In this document: positions 34,642 to 42,439 of the stretch, one piece after another
Numbering within the stretch: the stretch's first letter is position 1
Layout of the letters: each line of letters begins with the position of its first letter
Origin: Pseudomonadota bacterium
Lineage (GTDB): Bacteria > Pseudomonadota > Gammaproteobacteria > Burkholderiales > Burkholderiaceae_B
NCBI GenBank assembly: GCA_023423975.1
Contig: JAFAEO010000026.1
Span: 143,958-207,957 of the forward strand
Reading direction: 5' to 3'
DNA length: 64,000 nucleotides
Notes under the pieces: generated by a model
Database searches by the model: none
Told to the model about the DNA's origin: nothing
What the model saw: only the letters and a program-made list of their open reading frames with translations
Program-made: the position numbers and the translations under genes

Positions 34642-35805
34642 TCAAAGACTTGCCGACAGTTTCCTGAGGAAATTTTCGCAGTCATTCAATTGTGAAAATT
34701 CCACGAATTCATCGGGCTTGTGCGCCTGCTCGATCAATCCCGGACCACACACGATGGTGGGGATGCCCAATTGCTGGAACAGGCCTGCTTCGGTGCCATA
34801 GGCCACCTTGCGTGTTTCGTGGTCCTGGGTTAATGCCCGAACCAGCTCGGTAATGGCTGCCTGTTCAGAGGCTTCAAGCGGTGGGGCGCTGGCGTCAGCG
34901 CTGATATCGATGCGCGCATCCGGATATTCTTTTTGCATGCGTGGCAGCAATTCGTTGCTTACATACTCCTGAATTTTGGCCTGGATTTGCTCGCCGGGCA
35001 TGCCGGGCAGATTACGGAACTCGTAATTGAACTGGCACTCGCCGGGGATCGTATTGACGGCAATGCCGCCCTGGATCTTATTGGTGGTGATGGTGGAATA
35101 GGCCACGTCATAGTGCTTATCATAAGGGCCGGTATCACGATAGTGATCGGCAAGGTCGCGAATGTGGCAGATCAGTCTGGCTGCGTGTTCAATGGCATTG
35201 CAGCCGAAGGGCGTGAGCGACGAGTGTGCTGCCTTGCCGTGCACGCGGCAGGTGAACAGATTAATCCCCTTATGGGCGACCACGACCCGCATGCCCGTGG
35301 GTTCGCCGACCACGCATCCATCTATTTTCTGATTGCGTTTTTGCAGTTCCTTGAGCATGAACGGCGCACCCGCACAACCGACTTCTTCGTCGTAGGAAAA
35401 GGCCAGGTGAATGGGTTTGCTGCGTTTTTGCTGCAGGAATTCGGGCACCAGGGCCATTGCAGTTGCAATAAACCCTTTCATATCGCAGGTGCCGCGACCG
35501 TAGAAGCGATCTTGCGAGGGCAACAGCACAAAAGGATCGCTGTTCCAGTCCTGCCCGTCCACCGGCACCACGTCGGTGTGTCCCGATAGCGCAACGCCGC
35601 CCTGGGTCTGCCCGTCTGAAGCCGGCAGGGTGGCAAACAGATTGGCCTTGGCGCCCTTGTCATCTGTCGTGAGCCAGCTATCGACCCCCTGGGCGGACAG
35701 CGCGTCGCGAATGGTTTCAATTAACCCCATGTTGGAGTTGCGACTGGTTGTGTCCATGCCGACCAGAGTGGCAAGCCATTCTTCTTTGGTGATGTTGGTA
35801 GTCAT
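34642..35805 (-). CDS. argE: M20 family deacetylase, acetylornithine deacetylase-like (ArgE)
   Basis: A 387-residue zinc amidohydrolase. Metal and catalytic motifs are SGHTDVVPV, GRGTCDMKGF, YDEEVGCAGAPF, VVGEPTG and the C-terminal AHKPDEFV. They match ArgE/DapE, closest to ArgE by the ACDMKGF-like site. It would hydrolyse N-acetylornithine or a related N-acyl amino acid. The ATG at 35805 with AAGGACA upstream replaces the longer frame from 35850. It is divergent from an MFS transporter of the metabolite:H+ group, with a 9-bp inverted repeat between them, so scavenging of an acyl amino acid is equally possible as arginine synthesis. Confidence 0.87.
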   Translation of the reverse strand: MTTNITKEEWLATLVGMDTTSRNSNMGLIETIRDALSAQGVDSWLTTDDKGAKANLFATLPASDGQTQGGVALSGHTDVVPVDGQDWNSDPFVLLPSQDRFYGRGTCDMKGFIATAMALVPEFLQQKRSKPIHLAFSYDEEVGCAGAPFMLKELQKRNQKIDGCVVGEPTGMRVVVAHKGINLFTCRVHGKAAHSSLTPFGCNAIEHAARLICHIRDLADHYRDTGPYDKHYDVAYSTITTNKIQGGIAVNTIPGECQFNYEFRNLPGMPGEQIQAKIQEYVSNELLPRMQKEYPDARIDISADASAPPLEASEQAAITELVRALTQDHETRKVAYGTEAGLFQQLGIPTIVCGPGLIEQAHKPDEFVEFSQLNDCENFLRKLSASL

Positions 35806-35838
35806 GCGAAATTGTCCTTGATACACGATAAGGTAGTA

Positions 35839-35868
35839 TGTAAAAACCACAGAATCGGTGTTTTTACA
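35839..35868. promoter_or_regulatory. 9-bp inverted repeat between argE-like gene and MFS gene
   Basis: TGTAAAAAC (35839-35847) and GTTTTTACA (35860-35868) are perfect inverted arms with a 12-base spacer. Central in the divergent region, it may be a shared operator. Confidence 0.5.
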
Positions 35869-35949
35869 CGTTAACTATTCTTGCGTGCTTGTGCTGTATG
35901 TCATTACAAAGTATTTTAATTTCTATTCTAACCGGTAAAGGACATTTTC

Positions 35950-37248
35950 ATGCAATCCACCAAGGTTTCGGTGCGCAACCTGGCTGCTGCAGTCATAGGC
36001 AATGCGCTGGAATGGTACGACTTTCTGGTCTTCGCCTTCATGACGCCGATTATCGCCCGGCTCTTCTTTCCTGTAGATCCGTCCGCAGAAAGCGGTGATC
36101 TGAATGCTATTCTTATGACAACTGCCATATTCGGCGTCGGTTTTTTCATGCGCCCGGTGGGTGGGGTCATCCTTGGCATGTATGGCGACAGGAAAGGGCG
36201 TAAAGCGGCGCTGGTGCTGGTTACGTCGCTCATGGCTGTGTCCATGGCGATTATCACTTTTTCGCCCACCTATGTGACCGCGGGCATCCTGGCCCCGGTC
36301 CTGATTCTGATTGCCCGGCTGATCCAGGGCTTTTCGGCGGGTGGAGAATTCGGTACGGCCACGGCGCTATTGATTGAAATGGCGCCGCCTGGCAAACGCG
36401 GATTCTACGGTTCCTGGCAAATGACCGGGCAGATGATCGGTCTGTTGATTGGCGCTGCAGCGGGCACCTTGATGACCGTGTATTTTACGCAGGAAGAAAT
36501 TGAAGCCTGGGCCTGGCGTATTCCATTCTTTGTGGGGTTGATCATCATTCCCGTTGCCGTGTATATCCGGCAACAACTGGATGAAACGGAAGTGTTTCGC
36601 AACGCCAAGAAGCTGGAAGCGGCAGAAGGACGCCGTATCACGATTGGCGAGCTGCTGGTCAATGCCTGGCGCGAGACAGTGCTGGGTATCGGGCTTGTGG
36701 CAGCAGCCACCGTGACCGTGTACATTACCTTTACTTATCTGGTGACGTTTGCCACGAAGATACTGAAACTGCCGCTGCAGGAAACCTTTGAGGTGCAGAT
36801 GCTGGGGGCGTTGTGGGTGGTTATTCTTACGCCCCTGATGGGCATGTTGTCTGATCGCATTGGTCGCAGCCGGTTGTTGATCGGCTCACTGGGTCTGTAT
36901 TTTGTGATTCTGGTTCCGATCTATTCGTGGCTTACTGCAGCCCCCACCATCTCCAAGTTGATTGTGGTGCAATTGGCCACCGGCCTGTGTGCGGCTGCAT
37001 TTTTTGCTGTTTTCAGTACCGTGATGGCTGTACTGTTTCCAACGCGTGTGCGCTCGCTCGGCTTGTCCATTTCCTATAATCTGGCGGTCATGCTGATTGG
37101 CGGCTTCGCCCAGTTCATCGTCACCTGGCTGATTCAGCAAACCGGTTCGCCCATGGCACCTACCTATTATGTGATGTTCGGTGTTGGTCTGGGACTGGTT
37201 GCGGCCATCATATTGGGCAAGCGGGCAGATAGTGAAGTGACGCATTGA
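35950..37248 (+). CDS. MFS transporter, metabolite:H+ symporter (ProP/ShiA-like)
   Basis: A 432-residue, 12-segment transporter. NALEWYDFLVFAFMTPIIAR, FFMRPVGGVILGMYGDRKGRKAAL and LIARLIQGFSAGGEFGTATAL are signatures of the MHS subfamily (ProP, KgtP, ShiA, citrate carriers). It imports a small zwitterion or organic acid with protons. AAAGGACA is the ribosome site. It is divergent from the M20 deacetylase, which hints at a linked substrate. Confidence 0.9.
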   Translation: MQSTKVSVRNLAAAVIGNALEWYDFLVFAFMTPIIARLFFPVDPSAESGDLNAILMTTAIFGVGFFMRPVGGVILGMYGDRKGRKAALVLVTSLMAVSMAIITFSPTYVTAGILAPVLILIARLIQGFSAGGEFGTATALLIEMAPPGKRGFYGSWQMTGQMIGLLIGAAAGTLMTVYFTQEEIEAWAWRIPFFVGLIIIPVAVYIRQQLDETEVFRNAKKLEAAEGRRITIGELLVNAWRETVLGIGLVAAATVTVYITFTYLVTFATKILKLPLQETFEVQMLGALWVVILTPLMGMLSDRIGRSRLLIGSLGLYFVILVPIYSWLTAAPTISKLIVVQLATGLCAAAFFAVFSTVMAVLFPTRVRSLGLSISYNLAVMLIGGFAQFIVTWLIQQTGSPMAPTYYVMFGVGLGLVAAIILGKRADSEVTH

Positions 37249-37296
37249 TTGCCAGCGCGGGTTGGCAATTGATAAAGTAGTCGCTGAAAAAGCAGC

Positions 37297-37333
37297 AAAG
37301 GCCATATGGCGATTGTCATATGGCCTTTGTTAT
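37297..37333 (+). terminator. intrinsic terminator after MFS gene
   Basis: AAAGGCCATATG (37297-37308) and CATATGGCCTTT (37317-37328) make a perfect 12-bp stem followed by TTTGTTATTT. The A-rich left arm would also terminate the opposing OsmC transcript. Confidence 0.85.
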
Positions 37334-37416
37334 TTCAGAATGGGTACTTCAAATGGCTATGCCACAGCGAGTACGTCAACGTTCAGACGTTAGCGGATTG
37401 TTCGCGCAAGCCTGTG

Positions 37417-37893
37417 CTATTGCGCCGCGGCAACCCGGATATCGGGTTCGACGTCTATCGGAAAATTCACCGAATTGGCAATAAAGCATTTTTCGTGGGC
37501 GTCATGATGTAATTGTCGGGCCTTGTCTATATCCTGCTCTCGGCTAATGGTGATGACTGGCCGAAGCACAACCTTGCTGAAGGCACCACCATTGGTGTGA
37601 GTCACCATGACGCCATGGGCCTGATCAATATAGCTCATGACCTGTATGCAAGCATCTGAACACAAATGCAGGTACCACAACTTATGGCAGGCAGACACAG
37701 AGGCCACAAGCAGGTCTTCAGGATTCCAGCGCTATGCATCGCCGGCAAATGCTGCATCCGATGAGCCGGCAATGTCTGGCTTGTCATTGGCGCGGATGAC
37801 GTGGTCGCGATCATAACTTTTATAGTCGAGCGTACCGACGCCGCGATTGCCGGTCCATTCGATGATTACGTCATAGTGGTGGCTGACTGCCAT
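37417..37893 (-). pseudogene. OsmC family peroxidase-like gene interrupted by in-frame TAG
   Basis: From ATG 37893 (AGGAACA upstream) the frame reads MAVSHHYDVIIEWTGNRGVG and continues to AFAGDA, where TAG occurs (37732-37734 forward). The same frame then resumes RWNPEDLLVASVSACHKLWY and runs to a stop at 37417. Joined, it gives a normal OsmC-type protein of about 157 residues, with the conserved ASVSACH cysteine region and a second Cys in EKCFIA. A single base change (from TCG or CAG) explains the stop. OsmC proteins reduce organic hydroperoxides. The gene lies downstream of the monooxygenase gene. A sequencing error or readthrough cannot be excluded. Confidence 0.88.
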
Positions 37894-37973
37894 GGTCTGT
37901 TCCTGATGGAAATAATAAAGAATACCGTGCTGGGCGACGGGCACGCCATGATTGTTGCCCGCACATTGTAGCC

Positions 37974-38363
37974 TCAGACAGTCAGGTCGGTCCTGACCGG
38001 TTTCCATACCTGTATCCGTCTGGGCTGCTCCAGCAGCTCCGGCAGCGTGTTCCACAACGCCTGGCGATAAGGCCTGTGCATCTGTATATTTAATACATCC
38101 TCACGATCCAGCCAGGTCTCAGAGAGCATATAAACATTGTCCGATGCCGGGTCGCGGTGCAGCGCTGCATTGACGAATGTGGTTTCGTGCCGCATGGCGT
38201 CCAGCACGGGTTCAAGCAGCGCGAGAAACTGTGCTTGCGTGCCCGCTTTCAGATGAAAGGTAATAACGTAAGTCTCTTCAGTAGGTCGACTCACAGACGA
38301 CACAAGTGTACGGTGATTTGTATTTTTGTGTAAATCAGGACTTGATGTGGACAGCTGGCTCAT
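37974..38363 (-). CDS. putative quinol monooxygenase (ABM/YgiN-like)
   Basis: A 129-residue protein with an ABM ferredoxin-like domain from about residue 30: ETYVITFHLKAGTQAQFLAL, MRHETTFVNAALHRDPASDN and YMLSETWLDREDVLNIQMHR. Such proteins act on quinols or as small dimeric oxygenases without cofactors. AAGGAAT lies upstream of the start. It precedes the broken OsmC gene, suggesting a small stress operon, and is divergent from an XRE regulator with two palindromes between. Confidence 0.82.
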   Translation of the reverse strand: MSQLSTSSPDLHKNTNHRTLVSSVSRPTEETYVITFHLKAGTQAQFLALLEPVLDAMRHETTFVNAALHRDPASDNVYMLSETWLDREDVLNIQMHRPYRQALWNTLPELLEQPRRIQVWKPVRTDLTV

Positions 38364-38389
38364 GCGATATTCCTTTTATTTTACGGAGC

Positions 38390-38405
38390 GATGGCAATTG
38401 CCATC
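38390..38405. promoter_or_regulatory. 16-bp perfect palindrome in monooxygenase/XRE divergent region
   Basis: GATGGCAATTGCCATC is an uninterrupted palindrome 27 bp upstream of the monooxygenase start, a fitting operator position. Confidence 0.5.
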
Positions 38406-38468
38406 AGGCCGCAGGTGTGGTGTGACTGGTTCGGTTGCATCTACTGTGATGGAAAACGCGGCGCGTGT

Positions 38469-38489
38469 CCATTACCAGCCAGGTAATGG
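38469..38489. promoter_or_regulatory. second palindrome in monooxygenase/XRE divergent region
   Basis: CCATTACC (38469-38476) and GGTAATGG (38482-38489) are perfect 8-bp arms around AGCCA. Different in sequence from the 38390 palindrome. Confidence 0.45.
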
Positions 38490-38611
38490 TTTCTTGTTCG
38501 GGACCCGATTATGCTTGAGCCAACAGGCTGTTTTTGTATTTGTGGCAACACGCCAGGCTGCCCGTGCGTCTGTCGGTACGCCTGCGCCGACCATTCAAAC
38601 CTGCGAAAATC

Positions 38612-39412
38612 ATGACACAAACCACCGTTGGAGGTCTCATCCGCGACTGGCGACAGCGACGGCGCTACAGTCAGCTGGATCTGGCCTGCCTGGCAAATAT
38701 TTCTGCCCGACATTTGAGTTTCATGGAGACCGGCAGGGCGCAGCCCAGTCGCCAGATGTTGCTTTTGCTGGCCGAACATCTGGACATTCCCCTGCGGCAG
38801 CGCAATGAAATGCTGCTGTGCGCCGGCTATGCCCCTCGCTATGCCGAACATGCGCTGAACGATGCGCCGCTGCATGAAGCGCACAGTGCGATCACTGCCT
38901 TGTTGACGGCGCACGAACCTTTTCCTGCCATGGCGGTGGATGGCCATTGGAACCTGGTGTATGCCAATCGCAGTTTGTCTTTATTGCTTGCGGATGTTGC
39001 GCCTGAGCTGTTGCAGGCGCCTGTGAACGTACTGCGACTGGGTTTGCACCCGCAAGGGCTGGCAACACGCATTCTCAATTTTTCTGAATGGCGTGCGCAT
39101 TTGCTGCAACGCCTGCAGCGCCAGTACGAGCAGACGGCTGACCCGTGGTTGCTGGCACTGTATGATGAGCTGGTTGCCTATCCCCCCCCGGATGGCATCC
39201 CTCATCTGCCGCGAGTCAACCATACCATTGCCGTGCCATTGCAGCTTGACACGAACGACGGTGTGTTGTCTTTACTGAGTGCGACCATGACCTTTGGAAC
39301 CCCTTTGGAGGTCGCGCTTTCGGAGCTGGTGCTGGAAATATTTCTGCCGGCCAATGCCGGTTCTGCAGCGATCCTGCGGAACCTGGCCTTGCCGGCAGAG
39401 CAGATGGTTTGA
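38612..39412 (+). CDS. XRE family regulator with MmyB-like ligand-binding domain
   Basis: A 266-residue protein. Residues 5-65 are an XRE helix-turn-helix (GGLIRDWRQRRRYSQLDLAC, ISARHLSFMETGRAQPSRQM). Residues 90-250 are the MmyB/PAS-like domain, with AMAVDGHWNLVYANRSLSLL, as in regulators of oxidoreductase genes. The ATG at 38612 replaces an upstream start at 38534 that adds a non-conserved arginine-rich stretch. It is divergent from the monooxygenase/OsmC pair, its probable target, and followed 63 bp later by the N-acetyltransferase gene. Confidence 0.9.
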   Translation: MTQTTVGGLIRDWRQRRRYSQLDLACLANISARHLSFMETGRAQPSRQMLLLLAEHLDIPLRQRNEMLLCAGYAPRYAEHALNDAPLHEAHSAITALLTAHEPFPAMAVDGHWNLVYANRSLSLLLADVAPELLQAPVNVLRLGLHPQGLATRILNFSEWRAHLLQRLQRQYEQTADPWLLALYDELVAYPPPDGIPHLPRVNHTIAVPLQLDTNDGVLSLLSATMTFGTPLEVALSELVLEIFLPANAGSAAILRNLALPAEQMV

Positions 39413-39475
39413 CCTTAATATAGGTTGAGGTTTTACACTGCGATCGTCATTTATTCTTTTACCCGGAGTGTTTTG

Positions 39476-40369
39476 ATGAAGACCCCGCTCACAGATTACA
39501 AAATCGATCTGAATGCGTATTTTGCCAAATTAGGTTATACAGGATCCCAGGACCCCTCACTGGAAACCCTTACAGCGCTGCAGTTGTTGCACCAGAAGAC
39601 TATTTCATTTGAAAATCTGGACCCGTTTCTGAACCGGCCGGTTCTGATCGATTTACCCAGCCTGGAGCACAAACTGGTATTCAGTGAGCGCGGCGGGTAC
39701 TGTTACGAACAGAATTTGCTGTTTGCCCATGTGTTGTCCCGCCTGGGTTTTAACGTGTCCAATCTGGTTGCGCGAGTGCTGTGGGGCGTCGACGATAATG
39801 CCGTCACCCCTCGCTCCCACATGCTGCTGCATGTCAGGCTGGATCATCGTCCTTATATTGTCGATGTGGGATTTGGCGGCAACTCCATTCCCGCGCCCAT
39901 GGTGATGAACAGGGAAAACGTGCAGCAAACCAGTCACGGCACTTATCGCTGCCTGCTGATTGATGGCGAGTACTGGCTACAGCTGCAAACCAATACGGGC
40001 TGGCGCAATATGTACCGGTTTGATTTGACCCGGCAGCATCCGGTGGACTATATTGCACCCAACTATTACACCTCCACACACGACGATTCCCATTTCCGTC
40101 ATTCCGTTGTGGCAGCCAGGATTTTCCAGAGTGGGCGCCACACCTTGCGCAACAATCTGCTGACCACGCGCTACGAAGATGGGCAGACTGTGCAGTCGGT
40201 GCTGGAAAGTGCGCAAGCGGCGCAAGCCGCGTTGCATGACGTTTTCGGGGTTTGTGTGCCGGATATGACGGCGTTCGCAAAGAAATGGCAACTGCTAGCC
40301 CGGGGGTGGGAAATGGGCGCCGGGTCCGCTGTCCGCGAGCCTGTCCAGGTGGTTGCGCAAGGGGCATGA
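39476..40369 (+). CDS. nat: arylamine N-acetyltransferase
   Basis: A 297-residue enzyme of the NAT family that transfers acetyl groups from acetyl-CoA to aromatic amines and hydrazines. The catalytic triad is visible: Cys76 in RGGYCYEQN, His in RSHMLLHVRL and Asp in VDVGFGG. The opening block ISFENLDPFL is family-typical. GGAG is at good distance from the ATG at 39476; the frame from 39425 is not used. Its last 75 bp overlap the convergent soxR gene, which would restrict simultaneous expression. Confidence 0.92.
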   Translation: MKTPLTDYKIDLNAYFAKLGYTGSQDPSLETLTALQLLHQKTISFENLDPFLNRPVLIDLPSLEHKLVFSERGGYCYEQNLLFAHVLSRLGFNVSNLVARVLWGVDDNAVTPRSHMLLHVRLDHRPYIVDVGFGGNSIPAPMVMNRENVQQTSHGTYRCLLIDGEYWLQLQTNTGWRNMYRFDLTRQHPVDYIAPNYYTSTHDDSHFRHSVVAARIFQSGRHTLRNNLLTTRYEDGQTVQSVLESAQAAQAALHDVFGVCVPDMTAFAKKWQLLARGWEMGAGSAVREPVQVVAQGA

Positions 40370-40756
40370 CGCAATGGACAGGCAACCACACCCTATGCAT
40401 TCGGTAAGCTGATCGCGCAGGCAGGTCAGCGTCTGGATACGGTCGCTCAGATCCTCATGCCAGACCTGGGACATACGTTCCCAGTCTGCTGCGCTCGGGG
40501 TACGGCCGCTGGGCAGGGTGGCAAACGCTTCGGCAATTTCTGTCAATGGAACGCCCACCCGCTGTGCGACCTTGATAATGGCTACCCTGCGCAGGACTTC
40601 GCGTTTGTAGCGACGCTGGTTCCCGCTGTTTCGTACGCTGGCAATGAGTCCCTTGCGTTCATAAAAGTGCAGTGCAGATACCGCCACACCGCTGCGTCGG
40701 GCTACGTCGCCCACCGACAGCAGCTTTCCGTGTTCTTCAGGTTTTATCTCTGGCAT
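40295..40756 (-). CDS. soxR: redox-sensing MerR-family activator SoxR
   Basis: A 153-residue MerR-family protein. The DNA-binding domain (LLSVGDVARRSGVAVSALHF, YERKGLIASVRNSGNQRRYK) is followed by a dimerisation helix and the SoxR 2Fe-2S motif CIGCGCLSIASC. It senses redox-cycling drugs or superoxide. ATG 40756 with GGGAG upstream is preferred over the GTG at 40762, which would overlap the ribosome site. Its 3' end overlaps the nat gene by 75 bp. soxS is absent, as expected outside enterics; targets are probably efflux and oxidoreductase genes. Confidence 0.92.
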   Translation of the reverse strand: MPEIKPEEHGKLLSVGDVARRSGVAVSALHFYERKGLIASVRNSGNQRRYKREVLRRVAIIKVAQRVGVPLTEIAEAFATLPSGRTPSAADWERMSQVWHEDLSDRIQTLTCLRDQLTECIGCGCLSIASCPLRNHLDRLADSGPGAHFPPPG

Positions 40757-40762
40757 GGGCAC

Positions 40763-41043
40763 TCCCGTACCTAAACTAAGGTTCAGTTATTATATCTGTG
40801 ATCGGCTCGCTGTCAGTGTGCCAGGGGGCGATTCGTGAGCAGATAGTGCAAGCTGCGTGGGCACTGCAATGTTCATATTGCAATTGCATGCGATCGATTG
40901 CATGTGCAATATCCCTGTGTTTGTTGTGGTTTATAAATTTGAAAAATATGATCCACATCAAGAAACCTCCGGAATGCAACTGGCGGCAATATGCAGGATG
41001 CTGCAGAATAGCAGTTGCAATTAAGAGAAGAGATTAGAAAGAT
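40763..41043. other. 281-bp gap with clustered TTGCA words
   Basis: Near the soxR start is an imperfect dyad ACCTAAAC-TAAG-GTTCAGTT (40769-40788), a possible SoxR-type operator. Further right ATTGCATG is directly repeated (40883-40890, 40897-40904) beside the palindrome ATTGCAAT (40877-40884). No gene. Confidence 0.4.
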
Positions 41044-42048
41044 ATGAGCGATTCGGTGACGGCGCAATTTGCGCAACTCATCAGCAATATTACAGTTGAA
41101 AATGTGCCGGTTGCGGCCGCAGAACAGATTCGCTGGCGAGTGCTCAAGGCATTTGCAACGATCCTGAGCGCAGACATAAATCAGCGGAAAACGATATCCC
41201 GCGCGGCTGCCACCATCAGGCCAGGAACCAGCACCCGCAGCGGTTCGCCGGCTGCTCCGGGTTCAACCGGAGATATCCAGCATCAGCCAGTGCAGTCAGC
41301 CATGTCAACGGGTGCAATACTTGATATCCGGCAGCCAGGTGCACAAATGCATGCCGGACCCATTGCAGTCGATGCTGCCATCATTCCAGCGGCTTGGGCA
41401 CTTGTCCAGGCATGTCAGGGCAGCGGGCACCTGTTCATGAGCGCGTTGGCTGCCGGTTACCTTGCAACAGGGGTGTTGGCTGCTCTGCCTGATATCGAAC
41501 GTGGCCGGGTCTGGCGGGCCGGGGCAGAAAGCGCAACGGTGGGGGCTGCGGCGGCAGCGGCCAGGGCGAGCCAGTTGTCCGCGACTGCGACTCTGGATGC
41601 GATGGGATTTGCCGCTGCGCAGGCGTGGCAATTGGCAGAAAACGCGACAACCGCGCCTCATACCAGTGTACAAGATGCCGCCGCCAGGGGCTGTCAGGAT
41701 CCGCCCGATCTTCCCGGTCCCGGGCGGGCCGCGATGGACGGCGTATTATCGGCCCGTATGGCAGCACTGGATGGTCACTGTCCGCTTGCATTGGTTGAGC
41801 AACTACAGCAGGCCATGGGCACTGTCAAGCTGGATGGCGCATTGCCTGGCGCCTGGGCTATTGTTCAGGGCGACCGGCCATGTACCGGGGACCAGGCCAT
41901 ACAGGGTTTCCGGGAACAGGTTGCCTCGGTCATCAGCGAGGGAGAGGCCGAGACGATCATCGGCTTGATACTGCGTCTGGAACATACGGCACCGGGTGAG
42001 CTGTCCACCTACGTGAATGAGCGGATTGGCGCCCGCCTGGATTCGTAA
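41044..42048 (+). CDS. shortened MmgE/PrpD-like protein
   Basis: A 334-residue protein resembling the helical domain of MmgE/PrpD (2-methylcitrate dehydratase, aconitate decarboxylase) proteins: HAGPIAVDAAIIPAAWALVQ, SALAAGYLATGVLAALPDIE and LSATATLDAMGFAAAQAWQL. Family members are usually about 450 residues. Here the catalytic DFDDTH-type motif before the VVPAALA helix is replaced by ILDIRQPGAQMHA, and the C-terminal lid domain is short and divergent. It may be a non-catalytic relative or a gene in decay. Composition is Ala/Gln-rich. No partner gene. Confidence 0.6.
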   Translation: MSDSVTAQFAQLISNITVENVPVAAAEQIRWRVLKAFATILSADINQRKTISRAAATIRPGTSTRSGSPAAPGSTGDIQHQPVQSAMSTGAILDIRQPGAQMHAGPIAVDAAIIPAAWALVQACQGSGHLFMSALAAGYLATGVLAALPDIERGRVWRAGAESATVGAAAAAARASQLSATATLDAMGFAAAQAWQLAENATTAPHTSVQDAAARGCQDPPDLPGPGRAAMDGVLSARMAALDGHCPLALVEQLQQAMGTVKLDGALPGAWAIVQGDRPCTGDQAIQGFREQVASVISEGEAETIIGLILRLEHTAPGELSTYVNERIGARLDS

Positions 42049-42085
42049 GACAGTCAAGAATCTGCGGATCATGATATACTAAACA

Positions 42086-42100
42086 TATACGTTTCGTATA
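42086..42100. promoter_or_regulatory. palindrome overlapping -10 box before parD-like/map operon
   Basis: TATACG-TTT-CGTATA is a perfect 6-bp inverted repeat. Its right arm is part of TATAAT (42097-42102). A ribbon-helix-helix repressor such as the downstream ParD-like protein could bind here. Confidence 0.45.
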
Positions 42101-42178
42101 ATGTCTTCCATTGAATGATGTTATACGCTGGCGTGGCCCTGCGGTCGCGCCATTTTTATTACCGAATCCGGACAAATT

Positions 42179-42439
42179 ATGGGTATTGTAAAAATTTCCG
42201 ACCAGATGCATGAAAACCTGCGTCTGGCCAGTACGGCTTTAAGCCGTTCCATCAACGCTCAGGCCGAGCACTGGATGCGCATTGGCATGCTGGCTGAAAT
42301 GTATCCCGACCTTGATCATAGTGATCTGTGTCGTCTGCTGGTGCAGGCCGGACAGAGCGGCTCACTGGATCTGGGCTCCATCTCGACCATGAACACGGCG
42401 GCGATCCGCGCGGGTGCGCCCGCAGGAGCGCGTCAATGA
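42179..42439 (+). CDS. ParD-like family protein
   Basis: An 86-residue protein of the ParD_like family: MGIVKISDQMHENLRLASTA, SRSINAQAEHWMRIGMLAEM and LCRLLVQAG. It looks like an extended ribbon-helix-helix DNA-binding protein. No ParE toxin is present. Instead its stop overlaps the map start by 4 bp, an arrangement typical of Alcaligenaceae and relatives. It may be an autoregulator of the pair. A palindrome over the -10 box upstream is a candidate target. Confidence 0.85.
   Translation: MGIVKISDQMHENLRLASTALSRSINAQAEHWMRIGMLAEMYPDLDHSDLCRLLVQAGQSGSLDLGSISTMNTAAIRAGAPAGARQ

Noticed and set aside
42179..42439. Type II toxin-antitoxin pair
   Set aside because: Only the ParD-like half is present; the overlapping downstream gene is methionine aminopeptidase, not a ParE toxin.
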